In this document: positions 7,181 to 11,231 of the stretch, one piece after another
How positions within the stretch are numbered: position 1 is the first letter of the stretch
Layout: the number at the start of each line of letters is the position of its first letter
Assembly (NCBI GenBank): GCA_020854015.1
Contig: JADZGG010000144.1
Location: forward strand, 1-11,231
Source: Flavobacteriales bacterium
Lineage (GTDB): Bacteria; Bacteroidota; Bacteroidia; Flavobacteriales_F; PHOS-HE28
Direction: 5' to 3'
DNA: 11,231 nucleotides
Notes under the pieces: model-generated
Seen by the model: only the letters and a program-made list of their open reading frames with translations
Told to the model about the DNA's origin: nothing
The model's database searches: none
Program-made: the position numbers and the translations under genes

Positions 7181-7362
7181 AACTTCGCCCCCGTTCGATC
7201 CGTCCGATACGGGCGTTCGTCGATACCGGAACGGGCGTCGTCCAATAGTTCGGTAGTAGGTGGTCGGGCGCATTGCGCTGACGAATAGCTTGGAGGTCGC
7301 CGCCGGACACGGCCAGCATACAGCCTGCATGCTTTGACCTTTACGCGTTCCTTATCCACTCC

Positions 7363-7374
7363 CGTAACGTACGT
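7363..7374 (+). promoter_or_regulatory. Motif CGTAACGTACGT, second copy, upstream of the paralog
   Basis: This copy ends 16 nt before ATG 7391 and matches the 3707-3718 motif with one difference. It contains the palindrome ACGTACGT. No TTTG-N19-TAnnTTTG promoter could be placed around it. The rest of the 210-bp gap (7181-7390) holds weak GC-rich inverted repeats (for example CGTTC 7214-7218 with GAACG 7229-7233, and AGCAT 7315-7319 with ATGCT 7329-7333) but no convincing terminator and no small gene. Confidence 0.2.
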
Positions 7375-7390
7375 GGCTCTTCCGCGTGCC

Positions 7391-10300
7391 ATGATCACAC
7401 TCCCCACAGCCTGGCGGATGGTGTTGGTCGTGCTGTTCAGCGTCGCCGCAAGCCTGCTGAGCGCTCAGCCCTTCGTGATCTTCAACGGCACGGACAATAC
7501 ATGCGTGGGTGCCTTTCTCGATAGTGGCGGACAAGGCGGTGCAGGATATTCGAACAACGAGGACTACACGTATACGATCTGTCCGGATGTGGCCGGCAAC
7601 GCGATCTCGTTGGACTTCATCACCGCCTTGATGGGCACCGGTGGCCAGGCACCGATCGACAACATGTCGATCTACGATGGCGACAATACCGGCGCGCCCC
7701 TGCTCGGCAACTGGACGGGGAACACGCTGCAAGGCCAAGTGATCTCCGCGAGCTCGTCGAATTCCACCGGCTGCCTGACGGTGGTATGGCATTCGAACAA
7801 CAACAGCCTCGGCAGTTTCGCGGCGAGCATCAGCTGCTCGATCCCTTGCGCACGCCCTACAGCTGTGGCCTCGATGGTGGGCGGTGCCCCTGCGAAGATC
7901 TGTCCGGGGGAAGCCGTGAGCTTCAATGGGAACGCCTCGTTCGCAGCGCCCGGCTTCTCCATTTCGCAATGGACGTGGGACTTCGGGGACGGCCTCACAA
8001 GTTCAGCAGGCCCGGCAGTGAGCCACACTTTTGCTTCACCTGGCGAGTATATCGTACAGCTCTACCTGCAGGACAACAACGGTTGCGCAAGCACCAACCG
8101 CGTGGACCTGCAAGTGCTAGTAGGCACCGAACCCACTTTCACCGGAACGGGCGGGGACCTGATCGGCTGTCCGGGTCAGACGCTCTGCTTCGACGGGAAT
8201 GTGAACCCTACAACGTGGAGCGCGACACCGACCAACAGTTACGGAACGGGCGTCCTACTACCCGATGATGTCGGTTCGTGTTTCGAAAGTGAGCTCACGT
8301 TCTCCCAGTTCGCTCCTGGTCAAACGTTGAACAACATCAGCGATCTGCAATCGATCTGCTTCGACATCGAGCATACGTTCATAGGTGACCTCATCATAAC
8401 GATCATCAGTCCGAGCGGCGAATCGGTGATCCTTCACCAACAGGGAGGTGGCGGCACCTACCTCGGTATTCCGAACGACTTCGACGACGCGAACCCGATA
8501 CCCGGCACATGCCAAACCTACTGTATCGATCCGTTAGCAACGAACGGCACGATGGCAGCCAACGCAGCAGCCACTCTGCCTCCAGGCTCCTACGAAAGCG
8601 TGGATCCCCTGAGCGGATTGTTGGGCAGTTCGCTGAACGGTACTTGGACCTTGGAGATCTGCGACATGTGGGCTGCGGACAATGGTTTCCTATGCGGTTT
8701 CACGTTGGACTTCGACCCTTCGCTCTATCCCAACCTCACCACCTTCACACCCGTCTACGGCGCAGATTGCGACAGCACCTGGTGGACCGGTCCCGGGATC
8801 GTTTCGACATCCTCGGACTGTGATCAGATCTGCATCCAGCAGGCCGCACCAGGGCAGTACAACTACGTGTATCACGCGGTGGATGACTTCGGATGCACAT
8901 ACGATACCACGGTAACCGTGACCATCGTGTCGCCGCTTGTGGTCAGTGCAGGCACTGATGTTCAGTTGTGCGCCGGTGGGAACACCCAGCTGAGCGCGAC
9001 GGTGCTCTCCGGTGGCATGCAGCCTTCGAGTTGTGACTACACATTGGAGCTCTTCGATTCGGCCGCCGATGGATGGGATGGCGCGTCCGTGACCGTGACG
9101 GTGAACGGTGTGGCAACGGCCTGGACCTTGAACAACGGTAGTGCGGGCAGCACGGGCGTTCCCGTGTGGGATGGAGATGTGATCCAGATCACTTACAACC
9201 CGAGCCTGTTCTTCAACGGTGAACACAGTTACGACCTGCTCGATGCGAACGGCGCCATTGTCTTCGCGGATGGTCCGGGACCCTCGAACGGGCTGGCATG
9301 GAGCGGAGTTGCGGATTGCGGACCGAACGTATTGCCTTCGGTCTATACCTGGACCCCAAGCACTGGGCTCTCCAACCCCAACATTGCTGACCCGATCGCT
9401 TCACCTGGAACGACCACCACCTACACCGTTACTGTATCACAGCCCGGTTACCCTGGTTGCGACGGCACCGACCAGGTGACCGTGACCGTTGTTACGCCGA
9501 ACGGCGCAGGTACGGACGGAACCGTTACCGTTTGCAGTGCGGATGCTGCATTCGACCTGTACAACTACCTGAGCGGTGCTACACCGGGTGGAAGTTGGAC
9601 CGCGCCGGGAGGTGGAGCAGTATCGTCCACCTTCACGCCTGGAACAAGTGCCGCTGGTGTCTACACCTATTCGGTCGCTTCTGCAGCGCCATGCCCAGGG
9701 CTCGATCAGTCCACGGTCACGGTCACCGTGGTGAGCCCGCCGGACCCTGGCACCAATGGTACGGTCACTGTATGTTCCAATGGCGCCGCGGTCTCTCTTT
9801 TCGCACAGTTGGGCGGTGCTCCGCAAGCCGGAGGAACTTGGAGCGGACCGAGTGCGGTCGTCGGAGGCCTTTTCACTCCGGGAAGCATGTCGGCCGGCAC
9901 CTACACATACAGCCTTCCTGCGACAGCGCCGTGTCCGGCAATGAGCTCAACAGTAGCGGTCACTGTGAATCAGCCCCCCGACCCAGGAACGAGCGGAGCT
10001 GTAACTGTGTGCAGCACTGGATCCGCGGTCAACCTTTTCGCACAACTCGGAGGAACACCGGACGCAGGCGGAACCTGGAGCGGGCCTAGTGCGGTGGTCG
10101 GTGGGATGTTCGATCCCGTGACCATGAATGCTGGCGTGTACACCTACACCATTGCGGGCGCGGCACCTTGCCCGGATGAGACGGCCACAGTTACAGTGAC
10201 CATCAACACCCCACCCGACCCAGGCACCAACGGGAACATCACCCTCTGCACCTCGAGCGGTCCTGCAAGCCTCTTCGCGCAGCTCGGCGGAACACCTAAT

Positions 10301-11231
10301 GCAGGCGGCACCTGGAGCGGACCGAGTGTTGTGGCTGCGGGCATGATCGATCCCGCAACAATGAATGCCGGTGTATACACCTACGCCGTCACAGCTACCG
10401 CGCCTTGCCCGGATGAGAGTGCGACAGTGGCCGTAACGATCAATACACCGCCCGATCCAGGGACCAACGGAAGCATCACCCTCTGTACATCGAGCGCTCC
10501 CGCGAGTCTCTTCACGCAGCTTGGAGGAACACCTGATGCTGGCGGGACTTGGAGCGGCCCAAGTGCCGTCGTCGGAGGCATGTTCGATCCCGCGGCCATG
10601 AGCGCGGGTGTGTATACCTACACCGTCACAAGCCCCGCGCCTTGCCCGGATCAGAGCGCTTTGGTGACCGTAACGATCAATACACCGCCCGATCCAGGGA
10701 CCAACGGAAGCATCACCCTCTGTACTTCGAGCGCTCCCGCGAGTCTCTTCGCGCAGCTTGGAGGAACACCTGATGCTGGTGGAAGTTGGAGCGGACCAAG
10801 TGCTGTGGTCGGAGGAATGCTCGATCCCGCAACGATGAATGCTGGCGTGTACACATACACCGTCACGGGTACGGCGCCTTGCCCGGATGAGACCGCTTCT
10901 GTGACCGTGACCATCAATACCCCACCCGATCCAGGGACCAACGGGATCATCACCCTCTGCACCTCGAGCGCTCCCGTTAGTCTCTTCGCGCAACTCGGAG
11001 GTACACCTGATGCTGGTGGAAGTTGGAGCGGACCAAGTGCTGTGATCGGAGGCATGTTCGATCCCGCAACGATGAGCGCTGGTGTGTATACCTACACTGT
11101 TACAGGCACCGCGCCTTGCCCGGATGAGAGTGCTTTGGTGACAGTGACCATCAACACCCCGCCCGATCCAGGAACCAACGGGAACATCACCCTCTGCACC
11201 TCGAGCGCTCCCGTTAGTCTCTTCGCGCAAC
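7391..11231 (+). CDS. Giant secreted modular repeat protein, paralog of the upstream gene (3' end outside the window)
   Basis: The frame from ATG 7391 is open to the right edge: 1280 full codons without a stop. In-frame GTG 7373 would lengthen the N-terminus by 6. Residues 1-25 are a signal peptide (Arg9, then MVLVVLFSVAASLLSA before Gln26). Modules: CUB-like at about 31-149; PKD at about 156-244 with WDFGDG at 196-201; P-like domain at about 298-447 (DLIITIISPSGE, LNGTWTLEICDMW); a Cys-containing module homologous to that of the upstream protein (DCDSTWWTGPGI, DDFGCTYDTT); a module at nt 9038-9330 with DSAADGWDGASV; PKD-like YTWTPSTGLSNPNI; then tandem 79-aa Ig-like repeats from nt 9494 onward. 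The first half matches the upstream gene module by module, so the pair arose by tandem duplication. A T9SS sorting domain is expected beyond the window but is not visible. No enzymatic domain is seen; a surface adhesin or extracellular filament role is inferred. Confidence 0.88.
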   Translation, partial: MITLPTAWRMVLVVLFSVAASLLSAQPFVIFNGTDNTCVGAFLDSGGQGGAGYSNNEDYTYTICPDVAGNAISLDFITALMGTGGQAPIDNMSIYDGDNTGAPLLGNWTGNTLQGQVISASSSNSTGCLTVVWHSNNNSLGSFAASISCSIPCARPTAVASMVGGAPAKICPGEAVSFNGNASFAAPGFSISQWTWDFGDGLTSSAGPAVSHTFASPGEYIVQLYLQDNNGCASTNRVDLQVLVGTEPTFTGTGGDLIGCPGQTLCFDGNVNPTTWSATPTNSYGTGVLLPDDVGSCFESELTFSQFAPGQTLNNISDLQSICFDIEHTFIGDLIITIISPSGESVILHQQGGGGTYLGIPNDFDDANPIPGTCQTYCIDPLATNGTMAANAAATLPPGSYESVDPLSGLLGSSLNGTWTLEICDMWAADNGFLCGFTLDFDPSLYPNLTTFTPVYGADCDSTWWTGPGIVSTSSDCDQICIQQAAPGQYNYVYHAVDDFGCTYDTTVTVTIVSPLVVSAGTDVQLCAGGNTQLSATVLSGGMQPSSCDYTLELFDSAADGWDGASVTVTVNGVATAWTLNNGSAGSTGVPVWDGDVIQITYNPSLFFNGEHSYDLLDANGAIVFADGPGPSNGLAWSGVADCGPNVLPSVYTWTPSTGLSNPNIADPIASPGTTTTYTVTVSQPGYPGCDGTDQVTVTVVTPNGAGTDGTVTVCSADAAFDLYNYLSGATPGGSWTAPGGGAVSSTFTPGTSAAGVYTYSVASAAPCPGLDQSTVTVTVVSPPDPGTNGTVTVCSNGAAVSLFAQLGGAPQAGGTWSGPSAVVGGLFTPGSMSAGTYTYSLPATAPCPAMSSTVAVTVNQPPDPGTSGAVTVCSTGSAVNLFAQLGGTPDAGGTWSGPSAVVGGMFDPVTMNAGVYTYTIAGAAPCPDETATVTVTINTPPDPGTNGNITLCTSSGPASLFAQLGGTPNAGGTWSGPSVVAAGMIDPATMNAGVYTYAVTATAPCPDESATVAVTINTPPDPGTNGSITLCTSSAPASLFTQLGGTPDAGGTWSGPSAVVGGMFDPAAMSAGVYTYTVTSPAPCPDQSALVTVTINTPPDPGTNGSITLCTSSAPASLFAQLGGTPDAGGSWSGPSAVVGGMLDPATMNAGVYTYTVTGTAPCPDETASVTVTINTPPDPGTNGIITLCTSSAPVSLFAQLGGTPDAGGSWSGPSAVIGGMFDPATMSAGVYTYTVTGTAPCPDESALVTVTINTPPDPGTNGNITLCTSSAPVSLFAQ
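9494..11231 (+). repeat. In-frame tandem repeat array, 237-bp (79-aa) units
   Basis: Unit starts are 9494 (diverged, 243 bp), 9737, 9974, 10211, 10448, 10685, 10922 and 11159 (cut by the window end); from 9737 the period is exactly 237 bp. The protein unit begins PPDPGTNG, has LFAQLGGTPDAGGTWSGPSA in the middle, then DPATMNAGVYTYTV and APCPDE, and ends VTVTINT. Each unit has two conserved Cys, at unit positions 13 and 66, that could form one disulfide per domain. The fold is probably a bacterial Ig-like beta-sandwich, judged from length and strand pattern. Similarity rises to the right: the first unit is clearly diverged, while units from 10211 on are close at DNA level. The array continues past the window and its full copy number cannot be seen. 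Confidence 0.93.

Noticed and set aside
7181..7260. Terminator after the first giant gene
   Set aside because: Only imperfect stems of 4-5 bp with bulges and no T-run were found, so read-through into the paralog remains possible.
7315..7333. Inverted repeat AGCAT...ATGCT as an operator for the second giant gene
   Set aside because: Only 5 bp in each arm with a mismatch inside; such repeats are expected by chance in 200 bp.
9947..11230. 427-codon open frame on the minus strand with a repetitive product
   Set aside because: It is the complement of the in-frame repeat array. One stop-free unit on the opposite strand stays stop-free in every copy, so its length is not evidence of coding. The plus-strand frame carries the signal peptide and real domains.
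9494..11231. CRISPR array or non-coding satellite
   Set aside because: Units are 237 bp, a multiple of three, in frame, directly adjacent without unique spacers, and encode a conserved protein domain.

Overview
The window looks like chromosomal DNA from a member of the Bacteroidota, most likely a Flavobacteriales-type bacterium with fairly high GC (roughly 55-60% by eye). Three things point there: proteins with PKD, CUB and SprB-like modules and a gliding-motility/type IX secretion (T9SS type B) C-terminal domain; a promoter of the Bacteroidota form TTTG-N19-TAnnTTTG; and start sites with little Shine-Dalgarno sequence. The lineage is inferred from gene content only.

Layout. Positions 1-426 hold the 3' end of an unrecognised plus-strand gene. 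It converges on a complete minus-strand malate dehydrogenase gene (mdh, 475-1413), and a strong hairpin between them probably terminates both. After a 187-bp gap with a good promoter comes a two-gene plus-strand operon: an ECF-type sigma factor (1601-2245) and a single-pass membrane protein (2251-3636). The latter has the layout of an anti-sigma factor, but its periplasmic part carries two PKD domains and a degenerate T9SS-like C-terminal domain. A hairpin terminator follows at 3653-3683.

The rest (3791-11231) is a pair of tandem paralogous genes for very large secreted, modular proteins. Each starts with a signal peptide, then a CUB-like domain, a PKD domain, a proprotein-convertase P-like domain and a shared Cys-rich module. 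The first gene (1129 aa) continues with an SprB-like repeat, more PKD/Ig-like modules and a complete T9SS type B sorting domain. The second runs off the right edge after 1280 codons. Its distal part is an array of tandem 79-aa (237-bp) Ig-like repeats, very similar at DNA level, each with two conserved Cys.

How it may fit together. Mdh is a central-metabolism enzyme and is probably unrelated to its neighbours. The sigma/anti-sigma-like pair sits directly upstream of two predicted T9SS cargo genes, and its membrane partner carries the same PKD and sorting-domain-like modules as that cargo. A working hypothesis is that the membrane protein senses the state of surface-protein export or assembly and controls the sigma factor. 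The sequence suggests this but does not prove it. No tRNA, rRNA, CRISPR array, insertion sequence or phage gene was seen.
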